A stretch of 64,000 nt of DNA from positions 575,427 through 639,426 of the forward strand of contig OV298644.1 in the NCBI GenBank assembly GCA_923172585.1, in the 5' to 3' direction. The stretch comes from Haemophilus influenzae. GTDB lineage: Bacteria > Pseudomonadota > Gammaproteobacteria > Enterobacterales > Pasteurellaceae. Both the position numbers and the translations under genes were made by a program. Positions 44,669 through 55,166 of this stretch are shown piece after piece; the stretch's first letter is position 1; each line of letters starts with the position of its first letter. Under the pieces are notes generated by a model that did not search any database, was not told the origin of the DNA, and saw only the letters and a list, made by a program, of their open reading frames with translations.

Positions 44669-45172
44669 ATGCCATTACTTGATAGTTTTAAAGTGGATCA
44701 CACAAAAATGAACGCACCTGCAGTACGCATTGCAAAAACGATGCTCACGCCAAAAGGCGATAATATTACTGTATTTGATTTACGTTTTTGTATTCCAAAC
44801 AAAGAAATTCTGTCCCCAAAAGGCATTCATACACTTGAATATTTATTTGCTGGATTTATGCGCGATCACTTAAATGGCGATAGCATAGAAATTATTGATA
44901 TTTCTCCGATGGGATGTCGCACGGGATTTTATATGTATTTGATTGGCACACCAAATGAACATGAAGTGTCTGAGGCTTGGTTAGCTTCAATGCAAGATGT
45001 TTTAGGTGTACAAGATCAAGCTTCTATTCCCGAATTAAATATCTATCAATGCGGAAGCTATACGGAACATTCTTTAGAAGATGCACACGAAATTGCCAAA
45101 AATGTTATCGAACGCGGTATAGGTGTAAATAAAAATGAAGATTTGTCACTCGATAATTCCTTATTAAAATAG
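44669..45172 (+). CDS. luxS: S-ribosylhomocysteine lyase LuxS, with a zinc ligand changed
   Basis: LuxS cleaves S-ribosylhomocysteine to homocysteine and the AI-2 precursor, in the activated methyl cycle. The 167-residue frame is full length: [32 protein letters not shown], the core [13 protein letters not shown] (about 52..64), MGCRTGFYM with the catalytic Cys, and [19 protein letters not shown] with the Cys ligand. The metal-binding motif in the family is HTLEH; here the second His is Tyr (TAT for CAT), removing a metal ligand. YMYLIG and NIYQCG also differ from the common sequence. The protein may be inactive if these bases are real. Confidence 0.93.
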   Translation: MPLLDSFKVDHTKMNAPAVRIAKTMLTPKGDNITVFDLRFCIPNKEILSPKGIHTLEYLFAGFMRDHLNGDSIEIIDISPMGCRTGFYMYLIGTPNEHEVSEAWLASMQDVLGVQDQASIPELNIYQCGSYTEHSLEDAHEIAKNVIERGIGVNKNEDLSLDNSLLK

Positions 45173-45271
45173 GAAGACGCTTGATTAACCTAAAAAAGTT
45201 AGTAGTTAAAAACGCACTTTATGATCTACCCCAAAAGTTGACTAAATAACCAACTAAGGTGTAGATTTTTT

Positions 45272-45780
45272 ATGACCAAATACAACACTCTTTTCAAACA
45301 ACAAGTCATCGAATTTGATCTTCAAAATGGTAAAAATCGTTCAATTACCCGCAGGTATTTTCAACTTGCTAGCATAACATTAAAACATTGGATTAACCAA
45401 TTAATCATAGTTAAATCAATAGGTTATCCGTACTTAGTAAGAAGCAAAATTACTTACCTGAATTTAAACTTAACATAATACAAGCGGTTAAAAATGGGCA
45501 ATTTTCTGCAGAAGCCGCATATTTACATTTTGGCATTACCAATTCAGGCGTTGTTAGTCAATGGCTGCAAGCCTTTGAAAAACAAGGTATAAACGGCTTA
45601 ATCCTCAAACCTAAAAGTCGTCCAATCATGAAACCGAAATACCCTAAGATGCCACCTAAACCGAAAACATGAGGGGAAGAACTAGAATTGGAAAATTTAC
45701 TACGTGCGGAGAACGCAATCCTAAAAAAGTTGCAAGAACTCAACCAACAAAAAAGACTTGAAGACGCAAAACCCAATTTT
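45272..45780 (+). pseudogene. IS3-family OrfA remnant
   Basis: The first frame starts MTKYNTLFKQQVIEFDLQNG (helix-turn-helix) but is lost after HWINQL. A second piece in another frame, EFKLNIIQAVKNGQFSAEAA then SGVVSQWLQAFEKQGINGL, is another helix-turn-helix module; it is cut by TGA after PKPKT and continues LENLLRAENAILKKLQELNQ, the usual leucine-zipper end of OrfA. The rest runs into the deleted OrfB. Confidence 0.8.
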
Positions 45781-46024
45781 ACATTCCGACCAAGGTTGGC
45801 AGTATCAAATGGTCGGTTATCAGGCGATTTTACGAGAGAATAGCATTCAACAGAATATGTCAAGGAAAGGAAATTATTTAGATAACAATGCGATGGAAAA
45901 CTTCTTTGGACGATTAAAAACTGAATGTTATTACGACAAACGATTTGAGACGTTCAAACAACTGAAAAAACAACTCATGAGTATATTCATTATTACAACC
46001 ATGATCACATTCAGGGGAAACTAA
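45758..46024 (+). pseudogene. IS3-family OrfB C-terminal remnant
   Basis: The frame ILHSDQGWQYQMVGYQAIL...GNYLDNNAMENFFGRLKTE carries the second Asp-like (HSDQG) and last Glu of the DDE transposase. The N-terminal part with the first Asp is deleted. After KKQLMS the frame drifts; the natural end LKGLSPVNYRTQSL lies in another frame at 46021..46062. No active transposase can be made. Confidence 0.85.
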
Positions 46025-46065
46025 AAGGGCTGAGCCCTGTGAATTACAGAACTCAGTCCTTGAAC
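46021..46065. terminator. Dyad at the IS right end
   Basis: AAGGGCTGAG pairs with CTCAGTCCTT (one G-T pair) and overlaps the codons for the transposase C-terminus. It resembles the terminators at 3396 and 34955. It could block transcription between the IS and aphA on either strand. Confidence 0.5.
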
Positions 46066-46114
46066 TAAATCAATCTAACTTTTTGGGGGAAGATAAATTC
46101 CAACTTGCGGTCAA

Positions 46115-46821
46115 TTAATAGCTTGAATTGATTAACACTTCTTCGCCATAGCCGCCTAAAGTTGGCATTGGTTGATAAGTAGAGTTTGCGGCACGCATTA
46201 AACGAATACCACGAACACCTGCTTCTTTAGCTGCTAGTACATCATCATCGCTGTCGCCATAGTGAATACTCACTTTATGTGAAATGATTGCAGGCGTTTT
46301 GTTATATTTTGTTGTACGTTCACGGCTGCCCATAAATTCAACTGGGTGCATATTCTTAATATTGAACGTTTTTTCTAAAATTGGTGTTACACCATCCACT
46401 TTGCCAGTAGTACGGCCAGTGAAAAAGTAAACTTGGTCGCTACGTGCTTGGTGCATATTAATTAAATCTATGGCAATTTGTTTAGGAATAGAATATTTAT
46501 CGCAACCTGCATTTACTTCATTCCAGAAATCTTGGTTTTTCAAATAATCGTGTTTACCTGGTGAGAATTTTTGTTGTCCGTGGTAAAAGCAACCGCACTG
46601 AAAAGCACGGTATCATCAATATCAAAGCTTACATTAATTGGTGCTTTACCTTCTAAACTTTGTTTGATTTGATCAACACTAATCCAATGAATTGCTTGCT
46701 CTTGTAACATTTCACGAGCATTAGTGCCAGATTGAGTATAAGGTTCTGTTTTGCCTGCCATCGCTGGAACTGCAGCTGCAGTTAAAAGTGCGATTACAGA
46801 TAATTTCATGACGTTTTTCAT
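46115..46821 (-). pseudogene. aphA: Class B acid phosphatase AphA, one-base frameshift
   Basis: AphA is a periplasmic class B non-specific acid phosphatase of the DDDD superfamily. The first frame has a signal peptide (MKLSVIALLTAAAVPAMAG) and the nucleophile motif NVSFDIDDTVLFS. It then breaks just before the conserved CFYHGQQKFSPG segment; the rest (KNQDFWNEVNAGCDKYSIPK, FFTGRTTGKVDG, HYGDSDDDVLAAKEAG) follows in another frame. One T added near 46590 (GGTTGC to GGTTTGC) restores 235 residues. The break coincides with an AGTGCGGT uptake-signal-like stretch. Confidence 0.9.
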
Positions 46822-46977
46822 TGCCTTTCCTCACAAACGTTGATTTAAAAACCGCTCACATCATACATTTTTTTAGCTTATATTCAATAATTAGCAATCG
46901 TTTGCTATTTCAAAGTATCATCAACTTCACATTTTTTATTTATGAGTGAAGAATAAATCTACAATATAAATTTCCCT

Positions 46978-47006
46978 CTTGAATTTAATCAATTTGTCGC
47001 CATATA
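46978..47006 (+). promoter_or_regulatory. Sigma-32-like promoter of hslVU
   Basis: CTTGAAT, a 13-base spacer, then CGCCATATA resembles the heat-shock consensus, with the same spacing as the lon promoter in this window. It ends 35 bases before the hslV start. Confidence 0.7.
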
Positions 47007-47040
47007 ACGAACAACTTTTCACTTTATAAAGGACAGAACA

Positions 47041-47568
47041 ATGACAACGATTGTAAGCGTACGTCGCAATGGGCAAGTCGTCGTAGGCGGTGATGGACAA
47101 GTTTCTTTGGGCAATACCGTAATGAAAGGTAATGCTCGTAAAGTACGCCGTTTATATAATGGCAAAGTGCTTGCTGGTTTTGCGGGTGGTACTGCAGATG
47201 CATTTACACTTTTCGAATTATTTGAACGTAAACTTGAAATGCATCAAGGGCATTTGCTAAAAAGTGCGGTGGAATTAGCGAAAGATTGGCGTACAGATCG
47301 TGCACTTCGTAAGTTAGAAGCGATGTTAATTGTGGCGGATGAAAAAGAAAGTTTAATCATCACGGGTATTGGCGATGTGGTTCAGCCCGAAGAAGATCAA
47401 ATTTTAGCAATCGGATCGGGTGGTAACTATGCGTTGTCTGCAGCACGTGCGTTGGTGGAAAACACCGAACTTTCTGCTCGTGAAATTGTTGAAAAATCTT
47501 TAAGAATTGCTGGTGATATTTGCGTGTTCACAAATACCAATTTCACTATTGAAGAATTACCGAATTAA
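47041..47568 (+). CDS. hslV: ATP-dependent protease subunit HslV
   Basis: HslV is the proteolytic core of the HslUV (ClpQY) protease. The 175 residues start [20 protein letters not shown], with the catalytic Thr as residue 2, and show [30 protein letters not shown]. It precedes hslU by 10 bases, and AAAGGACAG precedes its start. Confidence 0.97.
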   Translation: MTTIVSVRRNGQVVVGGDGQVSLGNTVMKGNARKVRRLYNGKVLAGFAGGTADAFTLFELFERKLEMHQGHLLKSAVELAKDWRTDRALRKLEAMLIVADEKESLIITGIGDVVQPEEDQILAIGSGGNYALSAARALVENTELSAREIVEKSLRIAGDICVFTNTNFTIEELPN

Positions 47569-47578
47569 GGAAAAAGCC

Positions 47579-48913
47579 ATGTCTGAAATGACTCCTCGCG
47601 AAATAGTTTCTGAATTAGATCAACATATTATTGGTCAAGCCGATGCAAAACGTGCTGTGGCGATTGCGTTGCGTAACCGTTGGCGTCGTATGCAGCTTCA
47701 AGAACCTTTGCGTCATGAAGTAACTCCAAAAAATATTTTAATGATTGGCCCAACTGGTGTGGGTAAAACTGAAATTGCGCGCCGTTTAGCAAAATTAGCT
47801 AACGCACCATTTATCAAAGTGGAAGCAACAAAATTTACCGAAGTGGGTTATGTGGGGAAAGAGGTGGATTCCATTATTCGTGATTTAACGGATAGTGCAA
47901 TGAAACTTGTTCGCCAACAAGAAATTGCGAAGAACAGAGCAAGAGCTGAAGATGTTGCCGAAGAGCGTATCTTGGATGCCTTACTTCCTCCAGCAAAAAA
48001 TCAGTGGGGCGAAGTTGAAAACCATGATAGTCACAGCAGTACTCGCCAAGCGTTCCGTAAAAAATTACGTGAAGGTCAATTAGATGATAAAGAAATCGAA
48101 ATTGATGTGTCTGCTGGCGTATCTATGGGGGTTGAAATTATGGCTCCTCCAGGCATGGAAGAAATGACAAATCAACTGCAATCATTGTTCCAAAATTTGG
48201 GTTCAGATAAAACGAAAAAACGCAAAATGAAAATTAAAGATGCGTTGAAAGCATTGATTGATGATGAAGCAGCGAAATTAATTAACCCTGAAGAACTTAA
48301 ACAAAAAGCCATTGATGCTGTGGAACAAAATGGTATTGTCTTTATCGATGAAATCGACAAAATTTGTAAGAAAGGCGAATACAGTGGGGCTGATGTATCG
48401 CGTGAAGGTGTGCAACGTGATTTACTTCCGTTAGTAGAAGGCTCGACAATTAGCACCAAGCACGGAATGGTTAAAACTGATCATATCTTATTTATTGCAT
48501 CTGGTGCATTCCAAGTTGCTCGTCCTTCAGATTTAATCCCTGAACTACAAGGGCGTTTGCCGATTCGTGTTGAACTTACCGCATTAAGTGCGGCGGATTT
48601 TGAGCGCATTTTAACAGAACCACATGCTTCTTTAACCGAACAATATAAAGCGTTGATGGCAACAGAAGGCGTGAATATTGAATTTACAACAGAGGCGGTT
48701 AAGAAAATTGCTGAGGCTGCATTCCGAGTGAATGAAAAAACGGAAAATATCGGTGCACGTCGTTTACATACGGTAATGGAACGTTTGATGGATAAAATTT
48801 CTTTCAGCGCAAGCGATATGAATGGTCAAACTATCAATATTGATGCGGCTTATGTTGCGGATGCACTTGGCGAAGTGGTTGAAAATGAAGATTTGAGCCG
48901 TTTTATTCTTTAA
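47579..48913 (+). CDS. hslU: HslU ATPase / unfoldase
   Basis: HslU unfolds substrates for HslV. I start at ATG 47579 ([20 protein letters not shown]); an upstream frame overlaps hslV. The 444-residue AAA+ protein has Walker [13 protein letters not shown] (about 58), Walker [10 protein letters not shown], an I domain between them, and the C-terminal SRFIL that binds HslV. A paired uptake-signal terminator follows. Confidence 0.98.
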   Translation: MSEMTPREIVSELDQHIIGQADAKRAVAIALRNRWRRMQLQEPLRHEVTPKNILMIGPTGVGKTEIARRLAKLANAPFIKVEATKFTEVGYVGKEVDSIIRDLTDSAMKLVRQQEIAKNRARAEDVAEERILDALLPPAKNQWGEVENHDSHSSTRQAFRKKLREGQLDDKEIEIDVSAGVSMGVEIMAPPGMEEMTNQLQSLFQNLGSDKTKKRKMKIKDALKALIDDEAAKLINPEELKQKAIDAVEQNGIVFIDEIDKICKKGEYSGADVSREGVQRDLLPLVEGSTISTKHGMVKTDHILFIASGAFQVARPSDLIPELQGRLPIRVELTALSAADFERILTEPHASLTEQYKALMATEGVNIEFTTEAVKKIAEAAFRVNEKTENIGARRLHTVMERLMDKISFSASDMNGQTINIDAAYVADALGEVVENEDLSRFIL

Positions 48914-48932
48914 AGATAAAAATTTTACATAT

Positions 48933-48966
48933 AAAAGTGCGGTAAATTTTTACCGCACTTTTTTGT
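48933..48966. terminator. Inverted uptake-signal terminator between hslU and potD
   Basis: AAAAGTGCGGTAAA pairs with TTTACCGCACTTTT across a short loop, followed by TTTTTTG. It lies between convergent genes and can act on both strands. Confidence 0.85.
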
Positions 48967-48982
48967 TTTCAGGATAGAGAAA

Positions 48983-50035
48983 CTAATTAGTTTTTAATTT
49001 GCCCCAATATTTTTCATAAATATCAACAGCTTCTCCTACATCGCCTTGCATAATTCCTTTTTCTACTTCTTCCGCTGGTGGGAATAATTTTGGATCATTA
49101 GCAACTTCCGCGCTTAGCAATGTTTTCGCCCCATTATTTGGCATAGAAAAGCCCATGCGTTCGATAACAATTTTTGCATTTTCAGGGCGAAGTAAGAAGT
49201 CAATGAACTTATGTGCACCTTCAACATTTTTTGCTGTAGTCAGAATCGCATAGTTATCCATCCAGAAAATTGCACCTTCTTTTGGATACACAAATTGAAG
49301 AGATTGATTTTCTTTCTGCGCTAAATAAGCTGAACCATTCCAAATCATACCAATTGCAACTTCGCCTTGTACGTAAGGGACTTCAGGAGAATCAGAGTTA
49401 AAAGTCGCTACATTTGGTAACAGTTTTTCTAAACGCTCATAAGCTATTTTGATGTCTTCTTCATTGGTGGTATTTGGCGATTTACCATCCAGTAATAATG
49501 CTACGTGGAACACTTCACGCGCATCACTGGTCATGAGAACTTTGCCTTTAAATTCAGGTTTCCATAAATCCGCCCAGCTAGTGATGGTTTTAGGATCAAT
49601 CTCATCCGCATTAACTTCAATACCAGTAAGTCCGTAAACATAAGGTAATGAATATTTATTGTCTGGGTCGAATTCTTTATTTAATAAATGTTTAGGAATT
49701 TGATGAATATTGGTCAATTTACTTTGATCAATCGGTTGAAGCATCTTTTCCTTAATCATTTTATTTACGTAGTAACTTGATGGAAACACCAAATCATAGC
49801 CAGAACCAGTATTCTGAGTAAGTTTAAGTTTCGCATACATTTCTTCGTTGCTTTCAAAGGTAGAATAAATTACCTCGATGCCAGTTTCTTTAGAGAACTG
49901 TGCGACTAAATCAGAAGGCACATAGTCTGTCCAGTTATAGACGTAAAGTTTGTTATTGGCAAAAGCGGAAGCCGCGAAAAGTGCGGCGGTGGAAAGGAAA
50001 AGATTTTTGAGTGAGTGAGCAAAGAATTTTTTCAA
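48983..50035 (-). CDS. potD: Spermidine/putrescine-binding periplasmic protein
   Basis: This solute-binding protein captures polyamines for an ABC importer. The 350 residues start with a signal peptide ending near ASAFA (about 26), then [21 protein letters not shown], the family start, [15 protein letters not shown] and the polyamine-type YAIL/W-D-rich pocket residues ([21 protein letters not shown]). No permease or ATPase gene is adjacent, so it works with pot genes elsewhere or stands as a second PotD. CGGAGGT is a strong ribosome site. Confidence 0.92.
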   Translation of the reverse strand: MKKFFAHSLKNLFLSTAALFAASAFANNKLYVYNWTDYVPSDLVAQFSKETGIEVIYSTFESNEEMYAKLKLTQNTGSGYDLVFPSSYYVNKMIKEKMLQPIDQSKLTNIHQIPKHLLNKEFDPDNKYSLPYVYGLTGIEVNADEIDPKTITSWADLWKPEFKGKVLMTSDAREVFHVALLLDGKSPNTTNEEDIKIAYERLEKLLPNVATFNSDSPEVPYVQGEVAIGMIWNGSAYLAQKENQSLQFVYPKEGAIFWMDNYAILTTAKNVEGAHKFIDFLLRPENAKIVIERMGFSMPNNGAKTLLSAEVANDPKLFPPAEEVEKGIMQGDVGEAVDIYEKYWGKLKTN

Positions 50036-50175
50036 TTTATTGACCTCCGAGGGTTATCGTTCATCATAAAACACGCAAATTTTGCGCGCGCGCAGTATAG
50101 CATTTTTTTCTAAAAGGTTTGACATATTTCCCTTTCGGGGTAAGATTTTGCCAGTTTTTTCCTAAGGGATTTTTT

Positions 50176-51471
50176 ATGCTTAATTTTGCCTATCAAGAAC
50201 ACGTTCGCTCTTATTATTTCGACTCTCGTAACCAAGATTTTCAATTCCCGCCGCTCACTCAAATTGAACATGCTGATGTATGTGTGATCGGGGCTGGATT
50301 TTTTGGTTTATCTGCAGCATTAGAACTAGCGGAAAAAGGAAAAAAAGTCATTGTCTTAGAGGGCGCAAGAGTAGGATTTGGTGCTTCTGGTCGTAGTGGT
50401 GGGCAGGCAATTAATGGCTTTGAAGAAGGCATTGATGAATACGTTAAACAAGTTGGCGAAGATAAAGCACATAAACTTTGGAATATGTCATTAGAGACCA
50501 TTGATATTATTGATGAACGTATTGAAAAATATGGCATTCAATGCGACTGGAAAAAAGGCTATGCCACATTAGCATTAAATGAACGCCGAATGGATGACTT
50601 AATTGAAATGGAAAAAGAAAGTCATAAAAATTTTGGCTATCAGAATATGCAACTTTGGGATAAAACTAAATTAAAACAGCACTTAGGCAGTGATATTTAT
50701 GTGGGGGGGCTATTTGATAGTAATTCAGGGCATTTGCATCCACTTAATTATTGTTTAGGTTTAGCGAAAGCTTGTGTCGATCTGGGTGTTCAGATTTTTG
50801 AACAATCTCCTGTCGTGGATATGGTTGAGAAAAATGGTTGCGTTGAGGTTAAAACAGCTAAAAGTGCGGTTATTTCTCAAGACGTTATTTTAGCCACCAA
50901 TGCTTATATTGATGTCCTCCCGAAATCTATTCATCACGGCATTAATCGTAAAATATTACCTGTGGAAAGTTTTATTATCGCCACAGAGCCGTTAAGCCAA
51001 GCGGTTGCTGATTCTGTCATTAATAATGGCATGTCGGTGTGTGATAACAATTTATTATTAGACTATTATCGTTTAAGTGCTGACAATCGCTTGCTTTTTG
51101 GTAGTGATTCTAGCTCAGAAAAAGATATGGTCGCGATTATGCGGAAAAATATGTTGTGTGTATTCCCGCAACTTGAAAATGTAAAAATCGATTATGGCTG
51201 GGCTGGCCCGATTGATATGACCTTAAACTCAACGCCACATTTTGGTCGTATTTCTCCGCATATTTATTTTGCTCATGGTTATTCTGGTCACGGTGTTGCT
51301 TTGACGGGTCTTGCAGGACGAATTATAGCGGAGGCGATTTTGGGTGACGATGAACGTTTATCTATTTTTGAAGGACTGAAAATCCCTTCTGTTTATGGTG
51401 GTCGAATTATCAAAGATCTTGCGACAAAGATTGGTGTGCAGTATTACAAGTTTTTAGATAAATACCGTTAA
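50176..51471 (+). CDS. FAD-dependent amine/glutamylputrescine-type oxidoreductase
   Basis: The 431-residue protein belongs to the D-amino-acid-oxidase-like FAD family and resembles PuuB (gamma-glutamylputrescine oxidase). I start at ATG 50176 (MLNFAYQEHVRSYYF), preceded by AAGGGA. The dinucleotide motif DVCVIGAGFFGLSAALELAEKG (about 36..57) and the end motif FAHGYSGHGVALTGLAG are present. It is divergent from potD, which hints at a role in polyamine use, but the substrate is inferred only. Confidence 0.8.
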   Translation: MLNFAYQEHVRSYYFDSRNQDFQFPPLTQIEHADVCVIGAGFFGLSAALELAEKGKKVIVLEGARVGFGASGRSGGQAINGFEEGIDEYVKQVGEDKAHKLWNMSLETIDIIDERIEKYGIQCDWKKGYATLALNERRMDDLIEMEKESHKNFGYQNMQLWDKTKLKQHLGSDIYVGGLFDSNSGHLHPLNYCLGLAKACVDLGVQIFEQSPVVDMVEKNGCVEVKTAKSAVISQDVILATNAYIDVLPKSIHHGINRKILPVESFIIATEPLSQAVADSVINNGMSVCDNNLLLDYYRLSADNRLLFGSDSSSEKDMVAIMRKNMLCVFPQLENVKIDYGWAGPIDMTLNSTPHFGRISPHIYFAHGYSGHGVALTGLAGRIIAEAILGDDERLSIFEGLKIPSVYGGRIIKDLATKIGVQYYKFLDKYR

Positions 51472-51635
51472 AATACAACAATGTTTTTCTAAAGCATTGC
51501 CATCAAAATTGACTAAAATAATTAAATTTTGTATGGATATAAATTCTAAATCAGTTAAAAAATTTACCGCACTTTAAAGCAAGAATTAAAATAATATTTT
51601 TCGCTACAATTTGTGTTTTCCATTAAGAGAGAAAT

Positions 51636-53078
51636 ATGTCAGAAAATTTGTTACTTTTCAGCTTGTTAGCTGTTGTTATTATATTGATTTTATTACTTAT
51701 TCTACGCCAGCAAAAATATACACATCTTCATCAAGAATTATCGGAAACGACTCAAGATTATAATCAGCTTGCCAGTAAATTTGATGAACTTAGTAGCATT
51801 AAAAACCAGTTTGAACAACAAACAATTAAAGTACAGACTGAAAATCAAGGACTGCAATATCGTTTAACTGAACGTGATGAACAAATACATCATCTCACAC
51901 AAGAACGACAAAATTTGACTGAAAAATTGACTGCACTTTCTCAAGAATTAACGGGGTTACAAACAACCTTAACAGAGAAAGAAAAATATTTTTCCGCACA
52001 ACAACAGAACTTTGAACAATCTAAACAGCAGTTGGGCGTGGAATTTCAAAACCTAGCAAATCGTATTTTGGATGAAAAAAGTCGATCATTTAGTCAATCA
52101 AATCAAACGGCATTGGAAACCTTGCTCAAGCCTTTCCGTGAGCAAATTGAAGGTTTCCAAAAACGCATCAATGAAATTCACTCCGAATCCGTGAAAGGCA
52201 ATGCAGGCTTGGAAGCGGAAATTAAAAAAGTGCTGGAAATTGGTCTGAATATGTCGCAAGAGGCGAGTAATTTAACTTCTGCGCTGAAAGGCGAAAAGAA
52301 AACGTTAGGCAACTGGGGCGAAGTGCAATTAGAACGAGCGTTGCAACTGGCAGGACTTGAAGAAAATGTACATTACCGCACTCAAGCGCATTTTAAAGAT
52401 GAACAAGGTGGACGAAATTATCCTGATTTTGTGTTGAATCTACCTGATGATAAACACTTAATTATCGACAGCAAAATGTCGCTCGTGGCTTATGAAAGTG
52501 CGGTGAATTCTGAGGATGATTTTGAACGAGAGCGTTTACTCAAAGAGCATATTTCCGCATTAAAAACCCATATTAACGATCTGCATAAAAAAGATTACAG
52601 CAATCTGATTGGCATGCGTAGCCCGAATTTTGTTCTTATGTTTATTGCGGTGGAACCTGCGTATATTGAGGCTTTAAAAGCTGATCCTGCCTTATTTAAT
52701 TACGGTTATGAACACAATGTAATTATGGTTTCTCACACTACGCTAATGCCGATTTTACGCACCGTGGCAAACCTCTGGCGTATCGAACGTGGTAATGCTG
52801 AAGCCAAAGAAATTGCTGAAAAAGCGGGCGAAATCTATAACCAAATTTGCTTGGTGGCAGAACGTTTAAGTAAACTCGGCAATACGCTTTCCACTGTCAG
52901 CAACCAATACAACAGCACCGTCACCGCACTTGTTGGCCAACAAGGTTTAGTTGGCAAAGTAGAACGATTTAAAACCCTTTCCGCAAAAGCCAATAAAACA
53001 ATGCCCGATGTGGACTTATTGAATAATCAGCTGGATTTGGCTAGATTGAATGTCTTAAATCAAGAAAATCTTCAATAA
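51636..53078 (+). CDS. rmuC: DNA recombination protein RmuC
   Basis: RmuC limits inversions at short inverted repeats and resembles nucleases. The 480-residue protein has one N-terminal membrane segment (LLLFSLLAVVIILILLLILR), a long Gln/Glu-rich coiled coil (about 30..130), then the RmuC domain with TLGNWGEVQLERALQLAGLEENVHY, YPDFVLNLPDDKHLIIDSKMSLVAY and NFVLMFIAVEPAYIEAL. A terminator hairpin follows. Confidence 0.95.
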   Translation: MSENLLLFSLLAVVIILILLLILRQQKYTHLHQELSETTQDYNQLASKFDELSSIKNQFEQQTIKVQTENQGLQYRLTERDEQIHHLTQERQNLTEKLTALSQELTGLQTTLTEKEKYFSAQQQNFEQSKQQLGVEFQNLANRILDEKSRSFSQSNQTALETLLKPFREQIEGFQKRINEIHSESVKGNAGLEAEIKKVLEIGLNMSQEASNLTSALKGEKKTLGNWGEVQLERALQLAGLEENVHYRTQAHFKDEQGGRNYPDFVLNLPDDKHLIIDSKMSLVAYESAVNSEDDFERERLLKEHISALKTHINDLHKKDYSNLIGMRSPNFVLMFIAVEPAYIEALKADPALFNYGYEHNVIMVSHTTLMPILRTVANLWRIERGNAEAKEIAEKAGEIYNQICLVAERLSKLGNTLSTVSNQYNSTVTALVGQQGLVGKVERFKTLSAKANKTMPDVDLLNNQLDLARLNVLNQENLQ

Positions 53079-53080
53079 TT

Positions 53081-53121
53081 TATTCTCCGATTGAATGTAA
53101 ATTTGGTCGGAGAATTTTTTA
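53081..53121 (+). terminator. Terminator of rmuC
   Basis: ATTCTCCGA pairs with TCGGAGAAT across a 16-base loop, followed by TTTTTTA. Confidence 0.75.
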
Positions 53122-53205
53122 TCCTATCTAGAAATTTTGTGATCAATATCCCAAATTTGAAATTTCTTAGTTGTTTTTCTATTTTTGTTCTTTATATTTA
53201 TCTCA

Positions 53206-53221
53206 TCGAAACGTTTCGATA
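53206..53221. promoter_or_regulatory. RbsR operator
   Basis: ATCGAAACGTTTCGAT is a perfect 16-base palindrome 19 bases before rbsD. It matches the CG-centred LacI-family operator type, and the E. coli RbsR site has the same GAAACGTTTC core. The rbsR gene is in the same operon, so autoregulation is expected. Confidence 0.88.
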
Positions 53222-53239
53222 ACAAAAAGGAGCTTTTAG

Positions 53240-53659
53240 ATGAAAAAAACAGCTTTATTGAATGCGCAACTTTCGCATTGCATTGCTACACTTGGTCACA
53301 CAGAAAGTTTGACGATTTGCGATGCGGGACTTCCAATTCCGTTAAGTGTGGAACGTATCGATCTCGCATTAACTGCGGGTGTACCAAGTTTTCTACAAAC
53401 GTTGAATGTAGTAACGAATGAAATGTATGTTGAACGCGTTGTTATTGCAGAAGAAATTAAAGAAAAAAATCCAGAAATATTGACCGCACTTTTAACACAA
53501 CTTCAACAACTTGAAAGCCATCAGGGTAATCAAATACAAGTGGAATTTGAATCACACGAAACTTTTAAAAAATTCACCCTCGAAAGTAAAGCTATTGTTC
53601 GTACTGGCGAATGTTCACCTTATGCCAATGTGATTTTATATTCTGGCGTGCCATTTTAA
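53240..53659 (+). CDS. rbsD: D-ribose pyranase
   Basis: RbsD interconverts pyranose and furanose forms of ribose so that the kinase can use it. The 139-residue protein shows [20 protein letters not shown] (active His near 20), [19 protein letters not shown] and the end [24 protein letters not shown] is a strong ribosome site, and rbsA begins 13 bases later. Confidence 0.96.
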   Translation: MKKTALLNAQLSHCIATLGHTESLTICDAGLPIPLSVERIDLALTAGVPSFLQTLNVVTNEMYVERVVIAEEIKEKNPEILTALLTQLQQLESHQGNQIQVEFESHETFKKFTLESKAIVRTGECSPYANVILYSGVPF

Positions 53660-53672
53660 TCAGGGTGAAATT

Positions 53673-55154
53673 ATGGAAACTTTACTCAAAATTAGTGGTG
53701 TTGATAAGTCATTTCCAGGTGTGAAAGCCTTGAATAATGCCTGTTTATCTGTTTACGCTGGACGCGTAATGGCATTGATGGGGGAAAATGGGGCGGGTAA
53801 ATCGACTTTGATGAAGGTGCTTACTGGTATTTATTCTAAAGATGCAGGCACAATTGAGTATCTTAATCGATCAGTTAATTTCAATGAACCTAAAGCCTCA
53901 CAGGAAGCTGGCATTAGTATTATTCACCAAGAACTGAATTTGGTCGGTAATCTCACGATTGCAGAAAACATTTTTCTTGGTCGTGAATTTAAAACCTCGT
54001 GGGGAGCGATTAACTGGCAGAAAATGCACCAAGAAGCAGACAAGTTACTTGCGCGTTTGGGGGTAACTCACAGCAGTAAACAGCTTTGCGCTGAACTTTC
54101 TATTGGTGAGCAACAAATGGTGGAGATAGCCAAAGCCTTAAGTTTTGAATCCAAAGTTATCATTATGGATGAACCAACCGATGCGCTCACAGATACGGAG
54201 ACCGAAGCCCTATTCAATGTGATTCGTGAACTCAAAGCAGAAAATCGTGGCATTGTTTATATCTCTCATCGTTTAAAAGAAATTTTCCAAATTTGTGATG
54301 ATGTGACGGTTTTACGCGATGGTCAATTTATCGGTGAACGCATTGTGGCAGAGATTACAGAAGATGATTTAATTGAAATGATGGTTGGTCGTCGTCTTGA
54401 TGAACAATATCCGCATTTATCACAAGAAAAAGGCGAATGTGTATTGGATGTGAAACATGTGAGCGGAAGCGGCATTGATGATGTTTCCTTCAAATTGCAT
54501 GCTGGTGAAATTGTTGGTGTCTCGGGCTTAATGGGCGCGGGTAGAACGGAACTCGGCAAGCTACTTTACGGTGCTTTGCCAAAAACGGCGGGAAAAGTGC
54601 GGTTAAAAAATCAAGAGATTGAGAATCTCAGTCCGCAAGATGGTTTGGATAATGGTATTGTATATATTTCTGAAGATCGTAAAGGTGATGGCTTGGTTTT
54701 AGGAATGTCAGTAAAAGAAAATATGTCACTCACATCGCTCGATCATTTTTCACAAAAAGGCAGTATTCGTCATCAAGCGGAAAAAATGGCAGTAGATGAC
54801 TTTATTCTGATGTTTAACATTAAAACACCTAATCGTGATCAACAAGTAGGTTTGCTATCTGGTGGAAATCAACAAAAAGTGGCAATTGCTCGTGGATTAA
54901 TGACTCGCCCAAATGTGTTAATTTTAGATGAACCAACTCGTGGCGTAGATGTTGGCGCGAAGAAAGAAATTTATCAGTTGATTAACGAATTTAAGAAAGA
55001 GGGCTTGAGTATTTTAATGATCTCATCTGATATGCCAGAAGTGCTTGGTATGAGCGATCGAGTGTTGGTAATGCGTGAAGGTAAAATTAGTGCAGAATTT
55101 TCTCGCAAAGAGGCAACACAAGAAAAGTTATTAGCAGCAGCTATTGGTAAATAA
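53673..55154 (+). CDS. rbsA: Ribose import ATP-binding protein
   Basis: RbsA powers the ribose ABC importer. The 493-residue protein has two ATPase halves: Walker [14 protein letters not shown] (about 36) with ABC signature [15 protein letters not shown] and Walker [14 protein letters not shown], then a degenerate second half ([41 protein letters not shown]). It precedes rbsC by 12 bases. Confidence 0.97.
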   Translation: METLLKISGVDKSFPGVKALNNACLSVYAGRVMALMGENGAGKSTLMKVLTGIYSKDAGTIEYLNRSVNFNEPKASQEAGISIIHQELNLVGNLTIAENIFLGREFKTSWGAINWQKMHQEADKLLARLGVTHSSKQLCAELSIGEQQMVEIAKALSFESKVIIMDEPTDALTDTETEALFNVIRELKAENRGIVYISHRLKEIFQICDDVTVLRDGQFIGERIVAEITEDDLIEMMVGRRLDEQYPHLSQEKGECVLDVKHVSGSGIDDVSFKLHAGEIVGVSGLMGAGRTELGKLLYGALPKTAGKVRLKNQEIENLSPQDGLDNGIVYISEDRKGDGLVLGMSVKENMSLTSLDHFSQKGSIRHQAEKMAVDDFILMFNIKTPNRDQQVGLLSGGNQQKVAIARGLMTRPNVLILDEPTRGVDVGAKKEIYQLINEFKKEGLSILMISSDMPEVLGMSDRVLVMREGKISAEFSRKEATQEKLLAAAIGK

Positions 55155-55166
55155 GAGTAGGTAAGT

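Larger units (their letters stand above)
45222..46096 (+). mobile_element. IS3-family (IS150-type) element, internally deleted
   Basis: Imperfect inverted repeats bound the element: GATCTACCCCAAAAGTTGACT on the left and, read inverted, ATCTTCCCCCAAAAAGTTAGA on the right. Inside are pieces of OrfA and the C-terminal third of OrfB; most of the catalytic domain is gone. About 875 bases remain, compared with 1.2 to 1.5 kb for a full element. No target duplication was recognised. It sits between luxS and aphA. Confidence 0.8.
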
